Below, piece by piece: positions 10,650-22,700 of a stretch of 64,000 nt of DNA. The DNA comes from Buddleja alternifolia (lineage: Eukaryota > Streptophyta > Magnoliopsida > Lamiales > Scrophulariaceae): contig CM033399.1 of the NCBI GenBank assembly GCA_019426215.1, forward strand, positions 23,693,022 through 23,757,021, given 5' to 3'. The number at the start of each line of letters is the position of its first letter. The first letter of the stretch is position 1. The notes below the pieces were generated by a model. The model had not been told where the DNA came from, searched no databases, and was given only the letters and a program-made list of their open reading frames with translations. The translations under genes were made by a program, and so were the position numbers.

Positions 10650-13600
10650 ATAAAGATCATTAGTTGAATCTGTAGAGGTGCTGGAGGTCGTGATTTTCAG
10701 AGACACTTCGTTCCATGATTTTTGATCACCAACCGGATGTAGTCTTTCTTTTGGAAACAAAGGTCTCAGAAGAAAGAGCCGCAATAGTTTTGTCAAGTTT
10801 GGGTTTTGCCAGGGTTTGTCGTGCGCCCACGATGGGAAGGGAAGGGGCACTTGGATGCTTTGGGAACCGCAAAAAATTCAAGTTCAGATTTTGAGTGTCC
10901 TACCGGAGGTGATTCATGCTTTAATCAGGCCTAAATTGGAGGAGGATTGGTTTTGTTCCGGACTTTATGCACAACCGAATAATCACAGTACAGAGGACTT
11001 TTGGAATAATTTGAGGGAGGTGAGCTCACAGATTCGGCGCCCTTGGCTCCTTATGGGCGATTTCAATGATATCCGAAGCATTAGTGAGAAACGAGGGGGA
11101 GTTTTGGAAATTGGAATAGATGTAATCGGTTCACTGATGCTATTGAATGTTACAACCTAATGGACTTAGGTTTCAAAGGGCTGAAGTACACGTGGATCCG
11201 CACAAGGGCTGGGACGATGGAGGTTCAAGAACAACTTGATATGGGATTAGCGAATGAGGAATGGAGATTGCAATTTTTTGAGGGCACAATTATTCATCTC
11301 CCCCGAACCTTTTCGGATCATCATCCAATCATGACTTGTTGTCAAGGTATAAAAACATCCAAAATCCAAACCTTTTTGTTTTGACCTTTCTTGGACCACC
11401 CACTACGAATGTGAAAACATGATCGAAAATATTTTCTCTAAAAGTGCCGACATTTTGGAGGCCCTTCAAATATTGCCTAAGGAAATGAGAGATTGGAACA
11501 AGAAAAGTTTTGGTTACATTTTTTCTAACGAAAGACATCTTTTAGCTAGACATCTTCTAGAAGGCGTAAAAATAAAATTCTCGCCCTTAAATTCGTTGAG
11601 AATTGGTGCTCCGATGATGCAATTCTTAAAGTTCACGTGAGAGATCATTTATCGTCCTCTTCAAGGGTGACAGAAATTGCCCTTCCTCGCCTATCCCAAA
11701 CAGACCCTTCCAAAGGACTTTGGATAGCAACACGGTTAAAAGTCTCAACTCTTAAGTGGGGTCTAGTGAGGTTTATAGGGTAGTTTTGAGTTTGAGTCCG
11801 TACAAAGCCCCGGATCCGGATGGGTGTCAGGCATTTTTCTATCAAAATTTTTGGAACAAAGTAGACAATCATGTGTCAAAAGTTGTTCAAGAGTCGTTTA
11901 CAAATGGGTCTATAACTCCTGCTCTTGGTCACTCCTTCGTGTCGCTTATACCAAAAGTGGACAACCTGGAGTCTATTACCCAAATCCGTCCTATTGCGCT
12001 TTGTAATGTCATTTTCAAAATCATTACGAAAACCATTGCGCTTAGACTTAAACCCCACATGAATAACTTGGTTTGCCCATATCAATCGAGTTTCATCCCA
12101 GGGAGGAATACACATGATAACATACTTGTTCTCCAAGAACTCGCTCACTCTCTCTGTCTCCCAAAGTTGAAAAGGTAGCATGATAATCAAACTTGATCTT
12201 GAAAAATCCTAAGATAAAATTAGATAGGATTTTCTTGCTCAAACTCTTCGTCTTTTCAATTTCCCGGAAAAGCTCACCCGTCTTATCATAAGTAGTGTCG
12301 AATCCGCACATCTTTAAATCCTTTGGAATGGGGAACCTATTGATCCTATTGAACCACGATGTGGTTTAAGGCAAGGAGATCTGCTCTGTCCCTACCTTTT
12401 TCGTACTTTGCATAGAAAGGCTTTCGTATTTGATTGAGGAAGCGGTGAAAAACAAGTTGTGGGACCCCATTCCTTTCGGTAGTAATGGCCCTCACATCTC
12501 GCACATGTTCTTCCCGGACGACATCATCCTCGTTGCCATGTCTAATCTAAAATCGGCCCGGACCATTAAAGCAACCCTTGACTCTATTTGCCTTGCTTCG
12601 GGTCTCAAAATAAGTGTGGCCAAATCATCAATTTTCTTTGCTCCCAAAATAGCAAATTGTGTCAGGAAGGATATGAAGAAAATTCTTAGATTTAGGCCAA
12701 CTTTTTAATTAGGAAGATACTTGGGAATTAAAGTCACTCACTCCCAGAATAGTAGTGCCAATTTTAGAAACCATATTGAACTAGTCAAAACCCGTCTCAC
12801 TTGTTGGAAAGCAAAAAATTTGAACTTAGCCGCTAGAACCACCCTAGTTCAATCGGAGACGTCGGCCCTCCCTACATATACCACGCACACGAATTGGCTA
12901 CCTACAAAAGTATTTGATCAAGTTGACAAATTAAATAGTGCCTTCCTTTGGGGCTCAAGTGAGATTGTTAAGAAAGTCCATCTTTTAGGTTGGGATAAGG
13001 CCATTCTTAACAAAAAAGGAGGTCTTGGCCTTCGGAAGTCCCGCAAAGACAATATGGCCATGCTCGCTAAAACATCATGTAGAGTTTTCAAAATGATAAT
13101 ACTTTTTGGACCAAAATTTTCAAAAAAAAAAAATCTCAGAACAAGCACGTCTATTTTGAATCACACTCGTAAACCAAACTCGTCAAGCCTTTGGAAAGCA
13201 ATTGTTAAAATCACAAAAGCGTTGAAAGAGTCAATCCTTTGGAGAATCGGGAATGGCACCAAATTTACTTTTGGTATGATAGGTGGTTGGATAACCATCC
13301 TCTTTGTGACATTCTTGAAACTAAAATTGCATGGGATGATTTCGACTTGCATGTTTCGGATCTTCTTGATAGCAATAGCAATTGGGACCTTTCCAAACTC
13401 AAAACCATTATCCCAGGTGAACTTAAGAATCGCATACTTCAGAGTTCTATTCCTCTTTTTTAGGGGACAAAAAGATCATCAAATCTTTTGGGGGTGGGGG
13501 GGGGGGGTTTCTAATGGTGTTTTTTCACGCAAATCGGCTTACAGAGTGCTAAATCCGAAACCAATTCATGAGCCCACCTTTCACCCGAATTGGAGCTGGA

Positions 13601-14581
13601 CTTGGAAACTTAGGGGACCTCAAAAGTTCAAACTTTTTTTGTGGCTCTGCCAACGCAACAAGCTTCTCACAGATTCTCTTAGATTCGATAGGAAATTTGC
13701 TTTAAAAGACACATGTGTTAGATGTAACTCGGCTAGGGAAGATGTACTTTATACTCTCATTGATTGTCCTAAAGCAAGATTTGTGTGGGAATTCATTATC
13801 GCACCGTCGGAATTTCTCCACTTTTGGAATAATAATAGAGCAAATTGGTTAATAACAATTATTAAGTCTCATTTCAACAATATCCTCATTGTAGAATGTG
13901 ATTGGAAAATGATTTTCATTGCCACCCTTTGATCGATTTGGCTTTCCCCCAACAACTTTATTTTCAATGATAAACCGGAACGCCCAAAGGAAGCTGCTTT
14001 CTCTGTTATTATTGGCAAGTGACCTGTTGTCTGTTTTTGGAGCTACTAAACCCAACATGACCCCAAGTGGTAACGTGACTTGGGTCAAGCCTTTGTCGGG
14101 TTGGTTTAAACTTAACATAGATGGGATTTATTTTGAGACGGGTAAGTTTGCCACGACAGGAGGTACCATCAGGAACTTTCGAGGAGATTGGATTGAAGGC
14201 TTCTCCATTAGACTGGGTAACATTTCGATTAACAAGGCAGAGCCGCTGGGAATTCGGGACGGCCTAAAAATTGCTTGGGAACGGAGATTTCAAAAAGTCA
14301 TTGTGGAAACGGATTTGGAAGTAGCATGGAGACTGATTAAGTTCGGAGATTCTCATACCCACCCTCTTGGCCCCATTTTTGAAGATTGTAGAAGCTTGTT
14401 GAATTGCCCTTGGGAAACGAAACTCTGACATAGGCTTCGTAATGGCAACAAGTGCACTAATCAGATTGCAAAAGTTTTCCAGGAACAAGTTGATGCAATC
14501 AAAGTTTGGGATACCCCCCCCCCCCTAGTGTTTTGGAGCTTCTTGATGAAGACTTACAGAATAGCTGTACTAGTGCTATAG
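10650..14581 (+). pseudogene. LINE ORF2 (endonuclease-RT-RNase H) relic
   Basis: Starts at an ATA where an ATG would be expected, followed by KIIS-stop-ICRGAGG, the decayed start of the APE-type endonuclease. WLLMGDFNDIR at about 11043-11075 and FSDHHPI at about 11310 are later endonuclease motifs. The RT begins near 11770 with YKAPDPDG, then PIALCNVIFKI, FIPGRN and GLRQGD. The catalytic box reads FPDD at 12511-12522 instead of F/YADD. After the 12721-13932 frame (thumb and zf-RVT region, with CVRCNSAREDVLYTLIDC) an RNase H domain follows at about 14090-14430 (KLNIDG). Frameshifts and stops occur throughout. The product would nick target DNA and prime cDNA there. Confidence 0.9.
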
Positions 14582-14665
14582 CTTCATTTTGATGCTTTAG
14601 TTTCTGCTTTTTTTTTCCTTTTGTCATCTTTGATGTTTTTTTAATGGACTTTTTTAACTAAAAAA

Positions 14666-14679
14666 ATATAACTACTTTT
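14666..14679. repeat. Target-site duplication, right copy (LINE)
   Basis: ATATAACTACTTTT, identical to 8877-8890. Confidence 0.9.
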
Positions 14680-14799
14680 CAATCAATAAATGTATTAATT
14701 TACATCAGCCCTCATCAATAATTACATTTTTCAACTATTCTTTATTTTCTCTTTGTTACTTTACTATTTTTCTTAATCATATATGATATTGCTTGAATC

Positions 14800-15519
14800 T
14801 CGTAGGACTAATTCGACCTATTCTACCACCCAAATGGGTCGAAGCAGAACCCAAAATATAATATTATTATAGACTATACTTGATGAGGTAAAGCTGCCTA
14901 CATATTTAATTTAATAGGATCAAGTCTTTAACGTAGTTCGTGTATAAAATATGTTCCAATGGTATGTTGCTCGTACAAAATACGAGGAGAATTTGAGAGT
15001 AAGTGTGTGTAGTAAATGCGTGAACCCGCCAAATGAGATGGAAGAAGCTATTTATAGTTGAAGGCGGTTGCTATTCATGATTTGACATTTGTGTTCTTTC
15101 GATTGAGCCACGTGTCCCACTTCCTATGGTTCAAATTGGTCGGGTCAATTGGGTAACCTGACCCTACCTAGTTGAAACGTGGAGACTTTGGTGATGTCTG
15201 CAAATTAGTTAGATTCCTGAGGGTAATTCAGTTATTTCACCTCGTATGTACACATCATAAAGTTATGTTTCTCTCTTATATCTTATTTCTATATCTGTAC
15301 TCATCAGTAGAATCATTACTAAAACTAACTCAATCATTTTATATAGGTAGTCTCACTTATAATCCCCAAAGTATCATATTTGTCTCACTTATGTCTCCAA
15401 AGTTAAATTTGTTACATTACCATCCCCGAAGTTATATTTTCGTCTTACATTAGTCCTTTCCTGTGATTTTTTACCAGAAATATCGATTTTCAGTTGCACT
15501 TTGGTCCCCGAAGTATCAA
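14800..15519 (-). repeat. Degraded LTR-like fragment and non-coding repeat
   Basis: 14870-14950 contains a GCTGCCTAC...GGATCAAGTC block that matches, with divergence, the LTR at 6016-6510 (about 6140-6185). It is therefore probably a decayed LTR of a related gypsy element on the minus strand. From about 15355 a different non-coding repeat starts with recurrent CCCCGAAGT phrases (near 15424 and 15506). The CACTA-like MITE inserted into that repeat. No gene is seen. Confidence 0.45.
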
Positions 15520-15863
15520 AACTACAAGAAAATTGAGTATTGGCAATGAAAATATATGTCATGGCCTAAAGCCGTGGTCTATAGCGGTCTAAACTCACGA
15601 CTAACTTGGCCCTGGTAAATGTTTCATTTAGCCACACTAAAGTCGGTCGTGGTTAAAAAGAATGCTAGTTATTTTAAGCTATAACTAGCCGTGGTCGAAG
15701 AAATGCTAACCCAACACTTTTTAACAATGACTAAAAGTCATGGTCTCTACAATGAACAAAACATTGACCATGGCTATAAGCCGTGGTCAATTGATTTTAA
15801 CCATGGTAAAGGGGTTTTCACCATGTCTTATTGACATGGGCAAAAATTAATTTTTTTGTAGTG
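15520..15863. mobile_element. CACTA-type MITE, 344 bp
   Basis: The left end reads AACTACAAGAAAATT (first base changed from C) and the right end, reversed, reads CACTACAAAAAAATT, so the termini are inverted CACTA ends. A 3-bp duplication CAA flanks it (15517-15519 and 15864-15866), the size expected for the CACTA superfamily. The interior has repeated GCCGTGGTC / CATGGTC-like motifs in both orientations, resembling the subterminal repeats bound by CACTA transposases. There is no coding capacity. Confidence 0.85.
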
Positions 15864-16503
15864 CAAGTTTATATCACTGGTCCCTAAACCCAAAAAATGT
15901 GGGAAAAATTGTGTTTTTGACAATTTTACAATCTACCTTATTTTAATTATTATTATTATTTAACTAATATAAATTAGTATATACTTATAGGTAATGTCTA
16001 ATAGAAGGATAAAAAATTAATATATATTAATAATTAATTTCTAAATTAAAGAATAAAAACAACTACCTTATTTTATTTGTTATTATTTAGCTAATATATA
16101 TTAATAGTCAATATCTAAATAAAACATAAAAATAATTATTATTTTTACTCATTAAGTAATTAAATGATTACTTAATCATTCAATTAATTAATTTTAGTAA
16201 ATATAAAAAACAATTTTTACAATTTAAAAAAATAATAAAAATTGACTTATGTTAATTTCTAATAATAAGATAAGTATTTTAATAAAATAAGTAAAAACTT
16301 ATTAATTAATAATTAATTCAATATTTATTATACTAGGAGATTCAGAACTGGATGCATGATTTGAACACCCCCATTCTGCTGTAAATTATGCTTTAAAAAT
16401 TATTGTCATCCTATTTTTTCTGCCTAATTTTGAGTTCTCAATTTCAACTTAAAAGATATGATTGTGCTGCAATATTGAGGGAAGTTCAAGTTCTATTATT
16501 GAG
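15864..16503. other. AT-rich intergenic DNA
   Basis: Long A/T runs and TTATTAATTA-like words from 15935 to 16330. No gene, RNA or element end was recognised before the MULE1 border at 16504. Confidence 0.6.
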
Positions 16504-17212
16504 CGGATCGGATTTTCTGTTCCAACTCAGTATTCCATCTCCTATTCCAGCTGTTAGATTGACGCCACGTGTACAACTAACAGAAGTCTTAACGGAGAAT
16601 GAGAAAACGTCGTCTGTTCTCTATACAAGGAAGGAGCAGAAAATCCGATTCAATTCTCTCAATTTTCTCTCTCTGCCGCGTCTAATGAAGGAAACTTTGG
16701 AGAAGGAAAATCGATCTCCCCCAACCAAATGAAAATCGAATAATTTTGCAAAGAGGATAGCTATTTCTCAACTCGATTTTCCGGAGGCATATCTTCTTCC
16801 CTCAATTCGAATCGCCAGCAAGTTTTTGACATCGGTAAAAATAATTTTGTGTTAACTTATTTTAATCCTTTCTTCTGCAAATCAAATTAGGTTAATCTAG
16901 GATTGCTGTGTTTCAATTTGGTTTTTTGCTATGGCCGGTCGATTTTTCAGTTTTTGAATTCTCCCCTTGTGTCTGGGTTATAAAAAATTCAATTGACATT
17001 ATTATTTCGAATTTTTTCTTCTTCTGTATATTGGAATCATCATCCTGTTAAAACATTTGTTTGTTGTTACAGAATTTGATTCATATATACTTCAGAGGCT
17101 TAAGGATTGAGATGAGTATATGCTCATGTTGTTACAGAATTTGATTAATTTGTTTATCTGTTGCTTCTCTGCCAGTTTTTGTGGTCTAAGGGACTCTTAA
17201 GGTTTTTGTTTA
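16504..17212 (+). repeat. MULE1 left terminal inverted repeat
   Basis: Matches the reverse complement of 28759-28291 joined to 23463-23218 over about 0.7 kb, with scattered substitutions. A frame inside the TIR (16561-16732) is nearly the same in the right copy (28704-28408). It has a GT at about 16836 that could be the donor of a leader intron ending in TTGTTACAG near 17072. I infer that the TIR carries the promoter and leader for the genes at both ends. Confidence 0.85.
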
Positions 17213-17374
17213 TCTCTATAGGCTTGAAATTTGAAATAATAAATGAGGCATTTTGAAGATGATTGTTCTTATGATGAAGAAGAAGCACACAAAGCTTGTG
17301 TATTTGCTTTAATTTGCTCGAAATAAGCTAAAATTTGCTTTAACTATCCTGTTCATTTTTTAAGCTATTTCACC

Positions 17375-18072
17375 ATGGATATGGCAAGTGCTAGTGAGGA
17401 CAAGACGGATAATGAGAAGAATATGGCGATGATGTTTGATATTTTGAGAAGGACACGCGAGGTCAAGTTAGAAAACCTAATATTAAATCGGAACTGCTTT
17501 GCGCAAACAGTGGAAAATTTGCTTACTCTATCCTATCTGATTAAAGATGGGCGGGCAGAGATAAAAGTGGATGAAGATGGATGTCATCTAGTTTGTAAGT
17601 AGATGTTTGCATGATCTTTAGTAGATTCCTCTTCTTCTAAACTTTGGACTCTGATCTCATATATATTTTATTCATAACTTAAAGTCAATATTTTTTTCAG
17701 TCCCAAGGAACGCTCCTAATGGCGATGCAATTCTCTCGGGGGAGGTCTCTTACAGTCATTTTATATTCAAATTTGATTTTAGTGACTGGAAGGTACTTGA
17801 GTGAAATGTTTAATGATATAATCATTCTTTCAGCATCTTACTAATTTCTCAATAACATTGACTCGCAGTTGATGTTGAAATCTGTTCGAGTTGGAGAGGA
17901 GCTGATGCCACATAGGAATGAGGTCGACGAAGCAAGTGATGCTCAATCAGATTTTGAACATGATAAACATGAAGGGGGTACTACTATAAAGAATAGGGGT
18001 GTACGCGTTCGGGTTCGGGCGGATTATAGAAAAAATTCAAGCCGACCCGATATATGCGGATTGACAAAATAA
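17375..18072 (+). CDS. NSE4-like: Captured NSE4 C-terminal fragment (three exons) inside MULE1
   Basis: Exons 17375-17594, 17701-17792 and 17869-18072 join in frame. Introns 17595-17700 (GTAAGT..TTTCAG) and 17793-17868 (GTACTT..CGCAG) have proper borders. The joined frame has the conserved NSE4 C-terminal phrases LENLILNRNCFAQTVENL, KDGRAEI, PRNAPNGDA and HFIFKFDFSDWK, then GEELMPHR. NSE4 is the kleisin of the SMC5/6 DNA-repair complex; this part corresponds to its C-terminal winged-helix region, which contacts an SMC head. The N-terminal kleisin part is missing. The ATG at 17375 lies in a good context (CACCATGG) just after the TIR. The frame would end at 18070-18072 inside the hAT MITE, giving about 171 codons. 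Retained introns show capture from genomic DNA. Expression is unknown. Confidence 0.8.
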
Positions 18073-18517
18073 CAAACCGAAACTGCATAATTATCTTTTC
18101 AAACCAAGCAGTTCGGGTCGGTCGGGTTTAATGTATTTAGCGGGCTGTTTGGCGGGTTATCGAATTATAATTATGTTACTTTTAGTTTCAACTAGTAAGT
18201 AAGAAACTAAATAACATACTTGTACATTTAATTAAAAAAAAAATTGAGTTGGTGAGAAATGCAAAAATAAGTGGTGTTATTAAATAAAAATCATATTTGT
18301 CATGGTTGTAAACTCTAAAATATTAATAAAATTAAATTATTTTATAAGTTTATCATAAAAATATACGTCTACATCTTCGTTCAAATCAAGTAAAAACAAA
18401 TGTTCTTGTTTACTCAAATTAAAAATAAAGTGTTTTACATAAATATGAATACAACTACTCTTATTAGAGTTTATATATATGCATATATAGTTTTAAGAGT
18501 TTAAGGTTAATCTTTAA

Positions 18518-18549
<32 letters not shown>

Positions 18550-18731
18550 GCACACACACAGTTATGACATATACAATTAGCGGTCGGGTAGCGGGTTACA
18601 ATTATTAAACCCACCACCGACCCGAAAGTGGCGGGTTGCAATTTTTTCAACCCACCACAATTTTTTAATAATTTCAAACTAGCGGTTTTTGGGCGGTTTA
18701 GTCGGTTTGAGCGGGTTTATGTACACCCTTA
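17994..18731. mobile_element. hAT-type MITE, 738 bp, inside the NSE4 fragment
   Basis: The ends are TAGGGGTGTAC (17994) and GTACACCCTTA (ending 18731), inverted at ten of eleven bases. The 8-bp duplication ATAAAGAA (17986-17993 and 18732-18739) is perfect and of hAT size. Subterminal regions are rich in GGGTTCGGG / CGGGTTT words. An AT/CA microsatellite lies at about 18518-18560. It supplies a new stop codon to the captured NSE4 frame. Confidence 0.88.
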
Positions 18732-18739
18732 ATAAAGAA

Positions 18740-19741
18740 TACTACTAATGAGTAGTGTGCAAGTAATTATTCCTAATATTGTTCAATTAGCTTTCTGAAA
18801 TCGACTATTTCCACATTACTGTATTGCTTTGCTGGTGCATATTACATACTTAGTCCAAACTCACATGATAGTATTCGCTAAAGAAAGTAACATAATCCAC
18901 GTACTTTGTTACCGCAGGTTAAAGTCAGCGCCTCTAGTAAAGTTGCTGAGCCAGTTACGGTGTAGTCTTCTTGGAGTTTTGCAATTTATTGAGATTACCA
19001 TTGTTTATCAGTTCATTGATAGTTATCTTAGCTAGTTTGTTTCAAGTTTTTCAATTATGGACCTGCAATAGACAAGACAATTAATCATTTTGTTAGGAGA
19101 TCAGGCATCTCTTTCGCATTTTTATTTCCAGTTGTTTCTCAGCTTTTAAAAGCTGAAACTCTTTAATTTTTAATAATATCGTTTAGTTATAATTTTTTTA
19201 AATTTATTCATTTATTAAGCTCGTCGAGTTCGAGCCGAATAATTTGGCCTAAGTTTAGTTCGTGGTGCACCCCTAATCTCCATAAACCACGAGAACTGCT
19301 AAATTAAAAAAGAAGTCACTGATGATCACTTCTACTTTATTTTCTGTTTTCTAGTTACTAAAAGAACATGTTCATTCAGAAAATCTCTCATGTTCAAGAA
19401 AAAAAATCACAAAAACTCTGTCCCATAATCATCAAATACCAATTTGCAGCCATTAAAAGACTGGTTAGAAATTCAATCAACCTGAAGCAATATCATTAAA
19501 ACCTGTTCCATGTGTCCATATATACCCTCAACAAGTTCAAAAAATTAGGAAGTAAGAAAATAAAAATCCTTGACTCATATATTTTGATTCACAAATCGGA
19601 TCATCTAAAATGAACTTAATGACTAAACCACACCTATCACAATAATCAACTCCCACTCCCAATTATTTTTCACTAAAGAAAACAAAATCAACATTGCTTT
19701 TCCAAAGAAAATCAATCTACGACTATGAACTCTATGTTCTT
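18740..19741. other. MULE1 interior, mostly without a recognised gene
   Basis: Immediately after the hAT MITE the NSE4 exon 3 frame would meet a TAG near 18754. At 18918 an AG followed by a short frame (VKVSASSKVAEPVTV, then stop) could be a terminal exon, but nothing confirms it. 19190-19275 ends in GGTGCACCCCTA preceded by CTCGAGCC-like words, so it looks like one end of a second, truncated hAT-like element whose other end I cannot find. Confidence 0.4.
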
Positions 19742-22700
19742 TCAATATTTGGGTACATCACTACTTCCCCCATTCGCTTTCTCGTGTTCACCTTGATGCG
19801 TGAAGTTGTTCAGCTGAATCCTCCCCAATGCTTGTGGCTTGGCTATTTGTTGCTATACATGTAGAAAATGCAATAAACATATTAGATACGCATACCAAAA
19901 AAAACATGAAAGAATACTTAACTTCCTCAACTATATGTCACCACCTGTAGTAATTCTGTCAAGCTTGTTTTAATTTGACCGTCTTGTCATAAATAATGAG
20001 GAGATAAATTAAGTTGTTGGTTGACAACCGGATTGAAAACCTACAATAAACAATATATGATTATAATTATAAAAATATAAAAAGGGATTAGCTAATAAAA
20101 TTTTGTCCAAACAATTGGGATTTGACCAATGAACCTGTGCAAATTGGAATGGTTCCACATGTAACAATGATGCTTGAACCAGACCTACCAACCTGGTATT
20201 CCTAATTATTGCATTTAGGCATGAGAAATATATTTAGCTTACACAATTGCATAATATCTTGATTACATGAGACTGCAGTAAAGCTATTTAAAATATTATC
20301 GATAAGATATGGAAAAGAACCTGTGACAACTGCGATAAGGTGGGTAGTGAACTATGCTCAATGGAAGCACCAATGTTTGGGCTATTTTCTCCATGCATCT
20401 GTGTACGTACAGGTAAAAAATGCAGAAGTAAAAATTACATAGATATAACAGTAGAGACAAACAATATATATAAAAAAAAGTATATACCTGCTCGTTGTTT
20501 TCTGTGTCTATGATCGCATCATCTAACGAAGGAACATTAACTTTCTTTTGCTTCCTTTTCCTTATGATCTTCTTCAAAAAATGCAGAAGTAAAAATCACA
20601 TACATATAACAGTAGAGACAAACAATATAAACAAAAAAAATATATATACCTGCTCGTTATTTTCTGTGTCTATGATCGCATCATCTAACGAAGGAACATT
20701 ACCTTTCTTTTGCTTCCTTTTCCTTATGCTCTTCTTCGAAAATGCAGAAGTAAAAATCACATACATATAACAGTAGAGACAAACAATAAAAACAAAAAAA
20801 TATATATATACCTGCTCGTTGTTTTCTGTGTCTATGATTGCATCATCTAACGAAGGAACATTACCTTTCTTTTGCTTCCTTTTCCTTATGCTCTTCTCCA
20901 ATCCACTCTTTGGTCTTTTTCCGGTTTTTACATATTTCTTACCTTTATTTTTCCAGCCTCTTATCATAATCTCATTAGGTTTGTTTCCAACTTCATTCAT
21001 TGCATTGTTTTGCACTAAAGTTTTTGGTCTAATAGTGATGTCTATTTTATTCTCCAAACTTGCATCAACTTCTTCAATCATCTTAAGAATACCAATTTTC
21101 ACAATTTGAAATGTATCCATAGTCAAGGAGGCTCTTGTCACTAACTGATTAGTTAAGCTACACAATTCCTTTTAGTGAACTCCAATCATCTTCTTTTCAT
21201 CCTTTTCGTTCATAGATTCAGAATGATCTCTGCAAACTTCTAAAGCTTCAACAACAGTTTTTTTTGCTTTCTTGGTCCACTTTTTCATGATATATAACTC
21301 CGGAATTTTCACAATATTTCTTGAAAAAAGCACTTTTAGGGCATGAGAACACAAAATTCCTGTGAACTCGAACTTTTTGCAGCTACATGAAACTATACCG
21401 TCAGACGAGTTATATGTCACCGTGTGCTGATGATGCTTACGAAAAGGGGTAATCTTATACTCTGAAATTTCTCCAATCTCACCAAACAATTCTATCTTAG
21501 AATCATATGCCTTCCGCAACTCCTCTTGGAATAACTCAAACACCTTATGTGTGTAAACAGTAGCTGCATGCTTTAAAACTTCAATAGGAAAATAAGCTAC
21601 TAGAGTACTTCGACTAGTTCTTAAATCCGCTTTCAACTCTTCATAGCGACGATCATCTATCAATCTATCAAAGTGGTGGAACAAATGGTAATAGATTATG
21701 TTTATAGCTCACGTATCTTTTAAGAACGCTGTTCATACTTTCACTACGCTGAGTAGTTGTCAAATCTGCACAAAATGATTGCCGACCATAAACTAGTGCC
21801 CATTTTTTTCGAATCTTGAACATCCTTTACAGCCATTCATTAGTCTGAAGTTCATAGTTTTTCAACATCTCATTCCATGCAGTAATAAATTCTTCTTCCT
21901 CTTCATAATCGTAAATACAGGAACTAAAGTCTTTAGCAAAGTTAGCAAAGCGTGCAAAAACACTACTAAGGTGTATTGCTGCATTTTGGTAGATGTGCCA
22001 AATGCACAAGCGATGGCATGTATCTGGCCACTTTTCTGCTAAAGCTTTTGCCATTGCTGCGTCTTGATCTGTAAGCATTGTCATAGGCTTTTTTCCAGAC
22101 ATTGCTCTAGCAAAAGTATCGAACAGCCACATAAACGTTGATGCAGTTTCATCGTATAACAATGATGCACCGAATACGATTGTTTGTTTGTGGTGATTCA
22201 CACCAACAAATAGGGCAAATGGTCGACCTTCTTTATTTTTCCTATACGTTGTATCAAAAGAAACTACATCACCGAAATGAGCATAATCTGCCATCATCTG
22301 TGCGTCGACCCAAAGTATATTAGCTATCAAGTAGTGTTCATCAACTTGAATTGCATAAAAGAAGTTAGGATCATCTAATTGCCTTTGTTGCAAGTATTCG
22401 AGAACCCCTCCAGTATCACCTATCTTCATGTCCATAGTTCTTTTCAAACGCAAATAATTCTTGTAGTCCTCGAAAATAAATCCAACTTGTTCACGCCCAC
22501 CAGCTTGTTTAACCATTAATGCAAAGCCTGCTTTTGGTGCTATGCCAGAGCTTTCCATATCATCTGCTTGTGATGCCAGTATAGCATTGATAATTCTATG
22601 TGACCTCAACAAATGACTTTTAGAAGGACTGACAAGATCATGTCCATTATGGTCGGCAACAAAACTGACAACTTTAAACTTACCCGTAAAACGACCATCA

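Larger units (their letters stand above)
8891..14665 (+). mobile_element. Full-length L1-type LINE, inactive
   Basis: A 5.8-kb non-LTR retrotransposon bounded by a perfect 14-bp duplication. It holds ORF1 (8924 to about 10612) and ORF2 (about 10650 to 14581) in the standard order, then a short T-rich 3' end and a short A run (14659-14666) before the right duplication. ORF2 has endonuclease, reverse transcriptase, zf-RVT-like and RNase H regions in plant L1 order. Both ORFs carry many stops and frameshifts, so the copy is dead. A SINE has inserted at 9377-9550. Confidence 0.93.

Noticed and set aside
16403..16732. Gene starting before the MULE1 TIR
   Set aside because: The ATG at 16403 lies outside the element and the frame merely runs into the TIR. 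No supporting domain.
18484..18562. AT/CA microsatellite as an element boundary
   Set aside because: It lies inside the hAT MITE, whose ends and TSD are clear.
18918..18965. Additional NSE4 exon
   Set aside because: A short frame after an AG, but no recognisable NSE4 sequence, so it was not annotated as an exon.
20495..21109. Plus-strand frames with repeated Phe-rich segments, like membrane proteins
   Set aside because: They are the antisense of the transposase tail repeats.
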